A DNA stretch of 64,000 bases from Paenibacillus eucommiae (GTDB lineage: Bacteria; Bacillota; Bacilli; Paenibacillales; NBRC-103111), in assembly GCF_017874215.1 (NCBI RefSeq), contig NZ_JAGGLB010000017.1, forward strand, positions 144,708-208,707, written 5' to 3'. Positions 1 to 8,284 of the stretch are shown in pieces. Made by a program: the position numbers and the translations under genes. The notes under the pieces were generated by a model. That model was not told the origin of the DNA. It ran no database searches and was given only the letters and a program-made list of their open reading frames with translations. Position 1 is the stretch's first letter, and every line of letters begins with the position of its first letter.

Positions 1-1
1 G

Positions 2-1354
2 CCGACGGTCAATTTTGTTGAAGCAGGCAACGGAATCGGCCCGATGGGCGACACTCATTTGACCCGTGTACCGCTCGTGCTCGGCAATTTTGGAGATCGT
101 TCCTCGACGAAGGGAGTGTTCGAAGCGACGCGTGTTGTCTTATCGCGAGGCGCGATGTATTCGCCGTATGATGTCAATCTGCATTTGAACTGGGAGGATA
201 ACTTCATCAGCCGGATGTATCCGATGACGGTGAAGCGGATCGGCGAAGGTTTTATCGTCGGGGAGGAGCGCGTCGTCACGATGAATTCCGGAACCTTCGA
301 TTTGCCGGCGGAGGACGGCAAGTCGAACATCCGTCTGTATCGTTATAACGAAAACGGCGCTTTGTTGGATAAAGAGGTGTATTCTCATCTGTCAGCCGAG
401 GTGGCGATTGAGGTTCCGGCCGGCGGCCTCGTCATCGCGGAGCGAACCGAGGCGGAGCCGACGATCGGGGTCACCGGCATCCGGCTTGACGGAGGGATCT
501 CGCCGGCCATGGCGGGTACTGCGGGGCAGTTGGCCGTCAGCGTGGTCGCGGCCGGGAGCGGACACACTGGCAACGGCTCGCAGGGCGCGGCTAGCGAGAC
601 CGACGTCACCGCCTGGGCGTCGTTTACGAGCTCAGACAGCTCGGTGGCGGAAGTGCTGTCCGGTGGCGTGATCGTGTACAAGGCGGCGGGCACGACGATC
701 ATCGGCGCGATATACGGCGAGCTGACGTCGGAGCCGATCACGGTCGAGGTGGTCGGGACGGCGGCGAGTTCGGCAGCGCCGGGCAAGCCGGTGCTGTCCG
801 ACGACAACGGCCATAATACCGGCTTGTTGGACGGCGATTACAACTTGACGATGAACCTGTGGTGGGGGAGCAACGGTACGGTGTATCGGCTGTACGAAAA
901 CGAAGTGCTCATCGAAACGAAGCTGCTGAACGATCAGTCGCCGGAGGCGCAAACGGTCTCGACGGCGATTAGCGGCCGGGCGAACGGCGTCTACACGTAT
1001 CGCGCCGAGCTGATCAACAGTCACGGCATAACGACGAGCGATCCGCACGTTGTGACGGTGACCGACGCAGCGCCGGGGATTCCAGTGCTGTCGCACGACA
1101 ACTGGGACGGCGGCGGCACGTACACCGTGACGATGAACCTGTGGTGGGGGACGAACGGAACGGCGTACCGGCTGTACGAGAACGGCACGCTGGTCGATAC
1201 ACAGCCTCTCGCCGCGGCAACACCCGGGGCGCAGACGGCTTCAACGGCGATTAGCGGCCGGGCTCCCGGCACCTACGAGTATCGCGTCGAGTTGGTGAAC
1301 GGTGCGGGCGAGACGTCAAGCACGGTCATGGCGGTGAAGGTCACCGGGACATAA
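2..1354 (+). CDS. Surface protein, 3' part, with Big-like and two chitinase-A-N-type Ig domains (5' truncated)
   Basis: The reading frame is open from the first bases of the window, so only the C-terminal ~450 residues are present and the ATG at 44 is probably internal. The first ~145 residues are an unidentified beta-rich domain. A bacterial Ig-like (Big2-type) region follows (VTGIRLDGG, then SDSSVAEV and KAAGTTII). Last come two tandem ~95-residue Ig-like copies, each starting PGKPVLS or PGIPVLS and carrying TMNLWWG(S/T)NGT, YRLYEN and STAISGRA. These copies look like the N-terminal domain family of chitinase A and other Paenibacillus carbohydrate-active enzymes. The protein is therefore probably extracellular and polysaccharide-related. 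Its catalytic part, if any, lies outside the window. The DNA is visibly GC-rich compared with the next gene. Confidence 0.75.
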   Translation, partial: PTVNFVEAGNGIGPMGDTHLTRVPLVLGNFGDRSSTKGVFEATRVVLSRGAMYSPYDVNLHLNWEDNFISRMYPMTVKRIGEGFIVGEERVVTMNSGTFDLPAEDGKSNIRLYRYNENGALLDKEVYSHLSAEVAIEVPAGGLVIAERTEAEPTIGVTGIRLDGGISPAMAGTAGQLAVSVVAAGSGHTGNGSQGAASETDVTAWASFTSSDSSVAEVLSGGVIVYKAAGTTIIGAIYGELTSEPITVEVVGTAASSAAPGKPVLSDDNGHNTGLLDGDYNLTMNLWWGSNGTVYRLYENEVLIETKLLNDQSPEAQTVSTAISGRANGVYTYRAELINSHGITTSDPHVVTVTDAAPGIPVLSHDNWDGGGTYTVTMNLWWGTNGTAYRLYENGTLVDTQPLAAATPGAQTASTAISGRAPGTYEYRVELVNGAGETSSTVMAVKVTGT

Positions 1355-1448
1355 GGCGGCCGAAGTGGATCGACGGTATAGAGGGGCCAACGCCAAGCTT
1401 AGGGACGCGATTGCCAAAGAAGGACAATAAAATAAGATGAAGGTTTCG

Positions 1449-1475
1449 CTGGTAGAGGGCCCAGCCCTCTACCAG
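1449..1475. other. Perfect 12-bp stem hairpin downstream of the surface protein gene
   Basis: CTGGTAGAGGGC pairs exactly with GCCCTCTACCAG around a 3-base loop (CCA), 95 bases after the stop of the surface-protein gene. No T-run follows, so it is not a classical intrinsic terminator, although it may protect the mRNA 3' end or act with Rho. The rest of 1355-1568 holds nothing recognised. Confidence 0.5.
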
Positions 1476-1568
1476 TGAACTTATAGACCGGAATGAATTC
1501 AGAAGTGGGCACTTACTTACCTGGAGATCAAACATCTTGTATAAGGACTTGAAGGAGAGAAGAGTGCA

Positions 1569-2330
1569 ATGAGCCATACATTATTCAATAAGGTAATCCT
1601 TATTACCGGCGCCAGTGGTCAATTGGGATGTGCGGCAGCAAAGCTGTTTTTGGAAAAAGGTGCGATCTTGGTGGCCAATGACATAATCGATTTTTCCCAA
1701 TCTGGAGAGATGCAGGAGTTAGCGAAGGAGTATGGAGCGGAGCGATTTGAATTTATCCAATCCGATGTGAGCTCCGAAGCGGATGTGGTGTTTCTGGCGG
1801 AGGAAATTCATCAAAAGTTTGGCAGACTGGACGGCTATTTTCATAATGCGTATACGGCAATCCACAAGTCGGTTTTGGAACAAACTTTGGCTGAGTGGGA
1901 GTCAGTTATTTTAGGTACATTAACAAGCACTTTCCTGGTTTGCAAATACATGCTCCCGTTGCTGATCAACTCGGGCGGTGGTTCGATCGTCAACACTTCT
2001 TCTATCATGAGTCAAGTTCCTGCGGCATCGAATGCTTCTTATGGAGCGGCAAAATCCGGTGTCAATCAATTTACCAGGGTCGTGGCACATGATTACGCAC
2101 CCTTAAATATACGGGCGAATGCTATACTGCCTGGTTATTTTTTCTCACATAAGCAAGCAGCTGATTTATCAGATGAGACACGCAAGCTTGTCCGTGAAAA
2201 TTGCTTGCTTGAGAGAAGCGGGACACCAGATGAAATAGCCGAGTTGGCAGCGTTCCTCTTATCGGATGCAGCATCTTACATTACAGGTGCGCTAATGCCG
2301 GTTGATGGTGGCTATCATATGAGAAATTAA
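1569..2330 (+). CDS. SDR-family oxidoreductase
   Basis: A 253-residue classical short-chain dehydrogenase/reductase that probably oxidises or reduces a sugar or alcohol with NAD(P). The cofactor glycine motif TGASGQLG is at residues 13-20. The catalytic set is S145, Y158 and K162 (YGAAK). The C-terminal signature is TGALMPVDGG. The usual NNAG motif is replaced by HNAY, which is unusual but tolerated in the family. The ATG is preceded by GAAGGAGAG at good spacing. It stands about 165 bases before a PIG-L-type deacetylase gene on the same strand. A second, truncated SDR tail lies about 1 kb downstream. The substrate cannot be inferred. Confidence 0.85.
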   Translation: MSHTLFNKVILITGASGQLGCAAAKLFLEKGAILVANDIIDFSQSGEMQELAKEYGAERFEFIQSDVSSEADVVFLAEEIHQKFGRLDGYFHNAYTAIHKSVLEQTLAEWESVILGTLTSTFLVCKYMLPLLINSGGGSIVNTSSIMSQVPAASNASYGAAKSGVNQFTRVVAHDYAPLNIRANAILPGYFFSHKQAADLSDETRKLVRENCLLERSGTPDEIAELAAFLLSDAASYITGALMPVDGGYHMRN

Positions 2331-2494
2331 GCGGATTGATGCGACTGAGCTGTAAAATGGCAGTAACCTTTGCTTACGCAAACGTATGCACGACGGCGAG
2401 AGGACATACTCAGATTGCAAGCTTTAAAATGTATGCATGGGAATGCTAAATTAATTTTTATCAGAATGAAATTATCGGAAGGGGTTTATGTTGA

Positions 2495-3199
2495 ATGAAT
2501 ATTTTGGCAATCGTAGCGCATCCGGATGATGTGGAAATAAATTGTTTTGGTACTCTCCTGAAGTACTTCAAGCAAGGTCACAAAATTTTTATTGCGCTAA
2601 CTACCAGTGGAAACCAAGGTTCCAATTTATATAATAGAGAAGAGATCGGCGCAATCAGGGAACAGGAGCAGATTGATGCGGCTAAATTCCTTGATGCGGA
2701 AATCAGATTTTTGCGGTTTGATGACCAGAGATTGATCGATTCGCTTGAACTCCGAAGAGACGTTATTAATGCAATAAGATGGGCAAATCCTGATGTTATT
2801 TTTACTCATTACATCAATGACGTCAGTCTGGACCACGCAGTTACGGGAAAGGTAGTGACCGAGGTCATGTTATCCTTGCCGGGCAAGAATATTATGGCCG
2901 ATGAACCACCGATCAGCAAAGCACCGTCTTTATTTTTCTTTGATACGGATGTGGGTCTTAATTTTCAACCTGAAATATATGTAGATATTTCAAATGAGAT
3001 GGAATCGAAGCGAGAGGCGTTTTCCAAACATAAGAGTCAGAATGAATGGATGGAAAACTTTATGAAAGATACAAGGTTTGACGCATTCATGGAACAACTT
3101 TCGGCATTTAGAGGACTCCAAGCCGGCTTCCCATATGCCGAAGGCTTCATCGGGCACAGGATACATGGATATTTGCCTAACTATAGGCTGCTTCCCTAG
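2495..3199 (+). CDS. PIG-L/LmbE-family zinc deacetylase
   Basis: A 234-residue protein with the family hallmark AHPDD at residues 8-12 (zinc ligands H9 and D12) and a later HY..DVSLDH segment with H114 as the probable third ligand. Members hydrolyse N-acetyl groups from GlcNAc-containing glycans or small glycoconjugates (MshB, BshB, LmbE-type). There is no signal peptide, so it is cytoplasmic. The start is an ATG after GGAAGGGG, with the intervening GTTTATGTTGA giving slightly long spacing. The gene is AT-rich compared with the RidA-creatininase block downstream. Its setting among SDR and other sugar-enzyme genes suggests a role in amino-sugar or glycoside breakdown, but the substrate is unknown. 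Confidence 0.85.
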   Translation: MNILAIVAHPDDVEINCFGTLLKYFKQGHKIFIALTTSGNQGSNLYNREEIGAIREQEQIDAAKFLDAEIRFLRFDDQRLIDSLELRRDVINAIRWANPDVIFTHYINDVSLDHAVTGKVVTEVMLSLPGKNIMADEPPISKAPSLFFFDTDVGLNFQPEIYVDISNEMESKREAFSKHKSQNEWMENFMKDTRFDAFMEQLSAFRGLQAGFPYAEGFIGHRIHGYLPNYRLLP

Positions 3200-3334
3200 T
3201 TGATCAGCTTTTTTTCGTTCATATTTCGAACTTATAGGGGCTTTATGCTGCAGAGAGAGGAGTAGTGCGAATATGACAATAAGTCGAGCGGAAATAGATG
3301 ATTTGCAACACAAGCGGAAATCGAAGGAAATCCG

Positions 3335-3493
3335 ATGAAACGTTTGGGTATACCACAACAGATAGGGGATGCCGTTGCTTTTCTCGCCTCTGAAGGCGCG
3401 ATGCAGATCAATGGTCATCTATTGATGGTGGACGGCGGCTTAAGCGTCAAAGCGGCTGAACCGGCAGATCATATGGCAAGAAGCTATTCCTAG
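3335..3493 (+). pseudogene. SDR C-terminal remnant
   Basis: An open stretch of 52 codons encodes only the end of a short-chain dehydrogenase: GDAVAFLASEGAMQINGH followed by MVDGGLSV, the classical SDR C-terminal signature. No Rossmann glycine motif or YxxxK precedes it, and the region from the PIG-L stop to here is non-coding. It is best read as the 3' stump of a deleted SDR gene rather than a functional short protein. Confidence 0.75.
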
Positions 3494-3690
3494 ACGAGTC
3501 CGAGAAGGGACTTCCGCCGATCGCGTCGCGAAGCTGCCGGACAACCTGGAGTTCCCGCAGCGCCATCTGCAAGCCAAAGCCGGTATCGGCATCGTTAGCG
3601 CGGCCTGTCGGGCAAAACCTTGGGCGTTCCTGTATACCGGCTGATCGGCGGCCAATACCATGCGGATCGCGCGCAAAGCGTGCGTCTAGA
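3494..3690 (+). pseudogene. Enolase-superfamily (mandelate racemase-like) fragment, frameshifted
   Basis: The translation around 3610-3670 reads LSGKTLGVPVYRLIGGQYHADR, split here as LSGKTLGVPVY and RLIGGQYHADR. This matches the conserved segment of mandelate racemase/muconate cycloisomerase proteins around the N-domain/barrel boundary (typically DLxGKxLGVPVYxLLGG). The upstream coding sense (KLPDNLEFPQRHLQAKAGI) is in a different frame, and no full barrel follows before the RidA gene begins at 3706. It is a small relic of an acid-sugar dehydratase-type gene. Confidence 0.6.
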
Positions 3691-3705
3691 GAGCGGAGGA
3701 GAGCG

Positions 3706-4083
3706 ATGGGAAAACAGGCTGTTCATTCCGGGCGGGTTCCGACCGCCTTCGGCAACTATTCAACGGCAATTCGGCATGGCAATATGCTGTTCCTTGCGGG
3801 TCAAGGGCCGTTCGATCTCGAGCGGCGGCTCGTCGGGGAGGGCGATCTCGCGGTGCAAATCCACCGGACGATGTATAATATTCGCTGTCTACTGGAAGAC
3901 AACGGCTTCGGACTGGACGATATCGTGCGCTCGACGGTGTACCTGAGCGATATCGCCGATTGGAGCGCGTTTAACGAGATTTACGGTACGTATTTTACGC
4001 CGCCCTACCCGGCCCGCACCGTCGTTGCCTGTCAATTGAACGGTTTTCTGGTCGAAATCGAGTGCACGGCCATCAGAGATTGA
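3706..4083 (+). CDS. RidA/YjgF/Rid-family protein
   Basis: A 125-residue Rid-family protein of normal length. RidA enzymes hydrolyse reactive enamines and imines produced by PLP enzymes; other Rid subfamilies act in specific catabolic pathways. The conserved arginine is R104 in YPARTVVA, and the C-terminal acidic position is E119 in VEIECTA, so the RidA active-site pair appears to be kept. The start ATG follows GAGCGGAGGAGAGCG. The gene is GC-rich and is followed by amidohydrolase and creatininase-family genes on the same strand. That context fits a catabolic operon in which it clears an enamine or acts as a pathway-specific hydrolase. Confidence 0.85.
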   Translation: MGKQAVHSGRVPTAFGNYSTAIRHGNMLFLAGQGPFDLERRLVGEGDLAVQIHRTMYNIRCLLEDNGFGLDDIVRSTVYLSDIADWSAFNEIYGTYFTPPYPARTVVACQLNGFLVEIECTAIRD

Positions 4084-4163
4084 GATGGTTTGCGTCTCAC
4101 GAAAGAAATTGAATCGGCGATCCGGCGCAACGGCAGCCGGATCCAAGGAGGGAGACAACATTG

Positions 4164-5000
4164 ATGTTCGACTGCCATACCCATCTGTTCGGTCCCGGCC
4201 AGGTCGACGGTCCGTTTATGGCCGCGGCGAGAAGCGCCTGGGGCGACCAATTCGAGTTGGTTGCGGAGCCTGCGGACAACCTGGAAAACGCGAAAAATGC
4301 CGCGGGAGCCATCGTGCTCGCTTTCGATGCGCCCGCCACCGGCGTGCAGGTGCCGAACGAATACGTCGCGGAGTACGTGTCGAGGCATCCGACGCGCCTC
4401 TTCGGCTTCGCCAGCGTCGATCCGAACCGGCCCGGTGCCGCCGGCTTGCTGGAACGGGCGATCCGGGAATTGAAGCTGTCGGGCCTGAAGCTCGGACCGA
4501 TCTATCAGAATTTTTATCCGGACCGGCAGGAGCACTGGGAGCTGTACGCCCGCGCCAATGCGCTCAAAATTCCCATTCTGTGGCATCAGGGGACCTCGTT
4601 TATCCCGGAAGGCTTCCTGGACGCCTCCCGGCCGGCGGCACTGGATCCGATCGCGCGCGCTTTTCCCGAGCTGAAGATGATCATTGCCCATATGGGCCAT
4701 CCGTGGGTCGAGGAGTGCATCGCGGTCGTCCGCAAAAACAAAAACATGTACATGGACATCTCGGCGCTCGGCGCGCGTCCGTGGCAATTTTACAACGCGA
4801 TGGTGCTGGCCCACGAGTACAAGGTGACGCACAAAATTTTGTTCGGCTCCGACTTCCCGTTCTTCACGGCCGAACAGACCGCCGAACACCTCATGGGCAT
4901 TAATCGGTTGACGGAAGGCACGGCGCTTCCCCGCGTTCCGGAGGACGTGGTGGAAGGGATCATTCATCGCAATACCCCGGAGCTGCTGGGTTTGCGGTAA
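4164..5000 (+). CDS. Amidohydrolase-2 family TIM-barrel hydrolase/decarboxylase
   Basis: 278 residues with the amidohydrolase-2 metal site. HTH is at residues 5-7 (DCHTHLFG), the barrel strands give GLKLGP, LWHQGTS and IIAHMGHPW, and the catalytic aspartate is D230 in FGSDFPF. Family members hydrolyse lactones or amides or decarboxylate aromatic acids (ACMSD-like). The ATG at 4164 sits 9 bases after AAGGAGGGAG; a TTG at 4161 is possible but less well placed. It lies between RidA and a creatininase-family gene with short gaps, so the three are probably co-transcribed. The substrate is unknown. Confidence 0.85.
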   Translation: MFDCHTHLFGPGQVDGPFMAAARSAWGDQFELVAEPADNLENAKNAAGAIVLAFDAPATGVQVPNEYVAEYVSRHPTRLFGFASVDPNRPGAAGLLERAIRELKLSGLKLGPIYQNFYPDRQEHWELYARANALKIPILWHQGTSFIPEGFLDASRPAALDPIARAFPELKMIIAHMGHPWVEECIAVVRKNKNMYMDISALGARPWQFYNAMVLAHEYKVTHKILFGSDFPFFTAEQTAEHLMGINRLTEGTALPRVPEDVVEGIIHRNTPELLGLR

Positions 5001-5040
5001 CTGGGGGCCCATTCCCCATCGTTCAGGAAGGAGAACGCCC

Positions 5041-5835
5041 ATGCGATATATGGAATTGACCTGGGAGCAAATTGAATCGCTGGACAAAAGGGACAAACGG
5101 GTCGTGCTCCCGCTCGGCGCAGTTGAACAGCACGGCCTTCATCTGCCGCTTGGCGTCGATTATTTTCTGATTCATGCTCTGGCCGCGGAGGTCGAACGCC
5201 GTCTGCCGGATCGGCTGCTGCTGCTGCCGCCCGTATGGCTGGGCCATTCGCCGCATCATCTTTCCTTTGCCGGTTCCCTCTCCGTCGATCACGCTGCCTA
5301 TGCGGAGATGCTGGTCGGCATCGTCCGTTCCGCCATCGGCGCCGGCTTCGTCAACTTCGTTTTGCTGAACGGGCACGGCGGCAACCAACTGCCGATGCAG
5401 ATGGCGCTGCAGGAGTTGAAAAATCTGTATCCTTCCCGGGACGATTTGTCGATTTGCGGCTTCAGCTACTGGAACGTGGCGCGGGAAGAAATTGGCGCCA
5501 TCCGCGAATCTTCCTTCGGCGGCATGGGGCATGCCTGCGAGCTGGAGACCTCGCTGATGCTGTACCTTCATGCCGCGCTCGTGCAGTCCGACCGGATTCG
5601 CCGGGACGGGCTTCAGCCCGCAATGCCGTCCCTACGCCTGGATATGTTCGGCGGTTCGCCAGTATCGACGGTCCATAACTTTCGGGAAATATCGGAGACC
5701 GGCACCTTCGGCGATCCGACCACGGCTTCCGCAGCCAAAGGGGAGCAATTTTTTGAAGCCATTGTCGCGGCGGTCACAAGCTTCCTCGAAGAGTGGCCGG
5801 TCCGAAATATTCGGCAGCGAATTTTACAGGATTGA
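5041..5835 (+). CDS. Creatininase-family amidohydrolase
   Basis: 264 residues matching the creatininase family, which hydrolyses cyclic amides or formamides using a binuclear metal site. Visible ligands and motifs are GAVEQHG (E29, H31), GVD (D40), NGHGGN (110-115) and CELETS (E167, E169). The length is typical. A good ribosome site (GGAAGGAG) precedes the ATG by 7 bases. It is the third gene of the GC-rich RidA-amidohydrolase-creatininase block, which suggests sequential ring or amide hydrolysis in one catabolic route. The same family also includes MftE and FAPy deformylases, so the exact substrate is open. Confidence 0.85.
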   Translation: MRYMELTWEQIESLDKRDKRVVLPLGAVEQHGLHLPLGVDYFLIHALAAEVERRLPDRLLLLPPVWLGHSPHHLSFAGSLSVDHAAYAEMLVGIVRSAIGAGFVNFVLLNGHGGNQLPMQMALQELKNLYPSRDDLSICGFSYWNVAREEIGAIRESSFGGMGHACELETSLMLYLHAALVQSDRIRRDGLQPAMPSLRLDMFGGSPVSTVHNFREISETGTFGDPTTASAAKGEQFFEAIVAAVTSFLEEWPVRNIRQRILQD

Positions 5836-5863
5836 AAACGTCATTCTGGAAAGGGGATTTTGT

Positions 5864-6211
5864 ATGGAGTGGCAGCAACAACAACACGAACGAATGATTT
5901 GCCCATATGTGAACTTCGATCCGTTGGTTAGGGTTCGCCTGTCTTACGCTGAATTGGTCGACGTCGACACCGGTGGGCCGGTGAAGGAACCGACTCGTGT
6001 AAGAACATGCTGGGATGACCAAGCGATTTATTTCCGCTTCGAGTATCGGGATGATTATGCGGTATCACCGTACGTCAACCACGACGATCCATTGTACGAG
6101 CATGATGTCGTGGAATTTTTTATCGACAAGGCCGGGGAAGTCCCAGCGATTCCGTATGCCTGGAGTCCTTCGTCACGTATACCGGCAAAAGCTCGATGGA
6201 AGTATTCGTGA
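5864..6211 (+). pseudogene. CBM9-like domain protein, 3' truncated
   Basis: An ATG with an upstream GAAAGGGG starts a frame whose residues ~40-95 (TCWDDQAIYFRFEY, then YEHDVVEFFIDKAGEV) resemble the carbohydrate-binding family 9-like fold found in Paenibacillus sugar-locus proteins of ~200+ residues. Similarity stops near base 6150. The remaining codons are out-of-frame reading of a different gene and end at a TGA after 115 codons. The 3' half is therefore missing, removed by a recombination junction with the thioesterase fragment described next. Confidence 0.6.
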
Positions 6212-6462
6212 AGGTGATCGCCGAGGATTTAATGAGCGGAGAGCGGATGATTGCGGCTACCGCATTTCTGACTTTTGTGGCCAAGGATCGGCACAAGCAT
6301 CCGATTGAAGTGCCGGATGTGATTCCGGAATCTGAGGAAGAGCGCAATCTGCACGAATCGGGACCACAGAGGGCGTTAATGCGCAAGACGCGCAGAGCGG
6401 AAAGCAAGAAGCTGGCCGCCTTCCTGACCACAAATGCTCCTTGGGAGCCGCGCTCGTATTGA
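6157..6462 (+). pseudogene. Acyl-CoA thioesterase (hot-dog, YkhA-like) C-terminal fragment
   Basis: In a frame shifted relative to the CBM9-like piece, the sequence reads CLESFVTYTGKSSMEVFVKV, then GERMIAATAFLTFVAKD, then VPDVIPESEEER. This is the C-terminal half of a bacterial acyl-CoA thioesterase of the hot-dog fold. The N-terminal half with the usual catalytic Asp segment is absent, and no start codon with a ribosome site precedes it. It is a gene stump joined to the preceding stump at about 6150-6160. Confidence 0.75.
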
Positions 6463-6901
6463 CACAGACGGCAGAAAAAAAGGCCGCTAAGCCGCTGCCA
6501 ACCCACTACTTCAGGATCGGCCAGACGCGAAACCCAAAAGGAACGTCAGGGGCTCAAATCCTGATGCTTAACTCACAGATAAGGAAGTCGCGGCTAGTAC
6601 AGTAAACCGTAACACCTTTACAGTAACAAGTGCAGACGTGCCGGTGTCTATCTCAAGTCAACGCGGAAAGTTCATGCGCAGTCGCCGACATAGGCAAGGT
6701 GCCTGTTTGATGCAGCAAGGAAACGGGAAGACGTTACTTGCACGGCCCATCGGCTGAATGCTGACGAACCCTCAATCCGCCTTTAAAGAGCGATAAGTTG
6801 TCTTTAAATCGGAAGGAAGTGACAGTATTCGGCTTCATGCGTTAAAGTGAAAGCATTGCAATGCCGCTATTCCAACTTATAACCCCCAGGAGGACATTGA
6901 A
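6463..6901. other. 439-base gap with no recognised gene
   Basis: All frames are interrupted by stops and no family similarity was recognised. A TGAAAGCATTGCAA at 6848-6861 resembles a cre site with two mismatches and may be fortuitous. An AGGAGG lies just before the next gene. The segment could be further debris or an unrecognised structured RNA. Confidence 0.3.
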
Positions 6902-7819
6902 ATGAGCCAAATAACGGTCAAAGAACTGAACATAGGTATGATTGGACTCGACACTTCCCATTGCGGAGCGTTTACGCGATTTTTCAACGACGCCAACTAC
7001 GAGCACCCTATTTCGGGAGGCAAAGTTACAGTGGCTTACCCGGGCGGATCGGCCGACATGCCGAGCAGTATCTCCCGGGTGAACGATTATACGGAGGAGA
7101 TGCGCGTGAAATACGGTGTGCGTATTGTTTCCGCCATCGAAGCCGTCGCCGAACAAGCAGATGCGATTATGCTGACCTCGCTGGATGGCCGAGTCCATCC
7201 CGAACAGTTCCTGCGGATTGCCCAATACGGCAAGCCGGCCTATATCAACAAACCGTTTGCGCTAAGCGTCAGGGATGCGGAGACGATATTCGAATTGGCC
7301 GACAAACATAAAATAGCTTTGCTAGGGTGTTCCTCGCTGCGGTATGCCGATCCGCTGACGCAGGCGCTGTTGCCGGACGAACGGGGTCAGGTGATCGGGG
7401 CGGATGCCTATTCGCCGATGCCGCTTGAACCGAATAACCCGGGTTGGTTCTATTACGGCGTCCACGCGGTGGAGATGCTTTATACGGCGATGTCCAAGGG
7501 TTGTCGCAAGGTGCAGGCGTTCACGGACGGCAGAAGCGAGCTGGTAGTCGGAACCTGGGAGGACGGTCGAATCGGAACGGCGAGGGGAAACCGTGAGAAC
7601 AATCATGAATACGGGATAACGATCAGCCGGCAGAACGGCTCGACCTTCGTCAATCCGTTGGCGGGCAATCGACCGTTCTACATGCCGTTGATGGAAGAGC
7701 TGGTTGCGATGTTCCGCACGGGCGTCACTCCCCTGGATCCCGCGGAGACGCTGGAAATCATCCGTTTCATGGAAGCGGCGAACGAAAGCCGGGCAAGCGG
7801 CGCGGCGATTGTCTTATAG
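6902..7819 (+). CDS. Gfo/Idh/MocA-family oxidoreductase
   Basis: 305 residues with an N-terminal Rossmann start (NIGMIGLDTSHCG, residues 10-22) and the INKPF segment (K117) at the position of the family EKP motif, followed by an alpha/beta C-terminal domain. The family uses NAD(P) to oxidise sugars, inositols or related polyols. The first glycine motif is a variant (GMIGLDTSH), as in a subgroup often annotated only as Gfo/Idh/MocA-like, so cofactor use is less certain. The ATG follows a strong AGGAGG. It is isolated by a 439-base gap upstream and a transposase graveyard downstream. Confidence 0.8.
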   Translation: MSQITVKELNIGMIGLDTSHCGAFTRFFNDANYEHPISGGKVTVAYPGGSADMPSSISRVNDYTEEMRVKYGVRIVSAIEAVAEQADAIMLTSLDGRVHPEQFLRIAQYGKPAYINKPFALSVRDAETIFELADKHKIALLGCSSLRYADPLTQALLPDERGQVIGADAYSPMPLEPNNPGWFYYGVHAVEMLYTAMSKGCRKVQAFTDGRSELVVGTWEDGRIGTARGNRENNHEYGITISRQNGSTFVNPLAGNRPFYMPLMEELVAMFRTGVTPLDPAETLEIIRFMEAANESRASGAAIVL

Positions 7820-7919
7820 AGAAATTAAATATCGTCATGAGTAAATGACAAGGGAATTGGTTCAGATGCGAGCGATGCGTGGCTCCATGCTGTTGCCAGT
7901 TCTTTTTTTGTTTCCGAAC

Positions 7920-8117
7920 TCAATGTGATCGTCGCGCACCAAGCGCAGGCAAACGATGCTTATTGGCCGTCATATACACCATGGCAATCAAATTATCGAC
8001 GTTGCGGTAACCCCGCGCTCTGCGCTTGGCTGCCTGAACGAGGCCGTTGATGCCCTCCAAGAGACCGTTGGTCATTTTGCTGTGGAACCAGCGCAAGATG
8101 CCTTCCTCGTGCCGCTT
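7920..8117 (-). mobile_element. ISL3-family transposase, C-terminal fragment
   Basis: The minus-strand translation gives KRHEEGILRWFHSKMTNG, then LLEGINGLVQAAKRRARGY, then RNVDNLIAMVYMTANKHR and a stop. This is the conserved C-terminal end of ISL3-type DDE transposases (TNGLLEGIN with the catalytic Glu). The N-terminal three quarters are missing. At 8117 it abuts an IS4-type fragment on the opposite strand. Confidence 0.8.
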
Positions 8118-8284
8118 CGGACAAAGCGACGATTATAAACGCCCAACTCGCCGATCATTCCCAAATGGACGTGCTGATTGACGAGAAGGATGCCACCTGC
8201 CTTATGGACCGCGGCAATCTGGACTACGGCAAGTACGACGACTTCTGTGTACGTGACATTCATTTTGTTTCACGGCTCAAAAAG
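8117..8284 (+). mobile_element. IS4-family transposase internal fragment
   Basis: The plus-strand frame reads SDKATIINAQLADHSQMDV, then LIDEKDATCLMDRGNLDY, then GKYDDFCVRDIHFVSRLKK. This is the DDE transposase segment of Firmicute IS4-type elements around the second catalytic Asp (LMDRGNLDY). It is internal only: neither ends nor terminal repeats are visible. It continues in frame into an unrelated transposase fragment at 8285. Confidence 0.75.

Noticed and set aside
632..1096. Minus-strand open frames in the first surface-protein gene
   Set aside because: The plus frame shows duplicated Ig-like domains; the antisense frames are Arg-rich artefacts of GC-rich DNA.
4032..5096. 354-codon minus-strand open frame
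   Set aside because: It is the reverse shadow of the GC-rich amidohydrolase gene, which has clear catalytic motifs on the plus strand.
6848..6861. cre-like TGAAAGCATTGCAA
   Set aside because: Two mismatches, including the central CG, make it too weak to call.
6463..6901. Possible group II intron or riboswitch before the Gfo/Idh gene
   Set aside because: I could not find a domain V-like hairpin, RT fragment or known aptamer motif; only the base composition and lack of frames suggested it.
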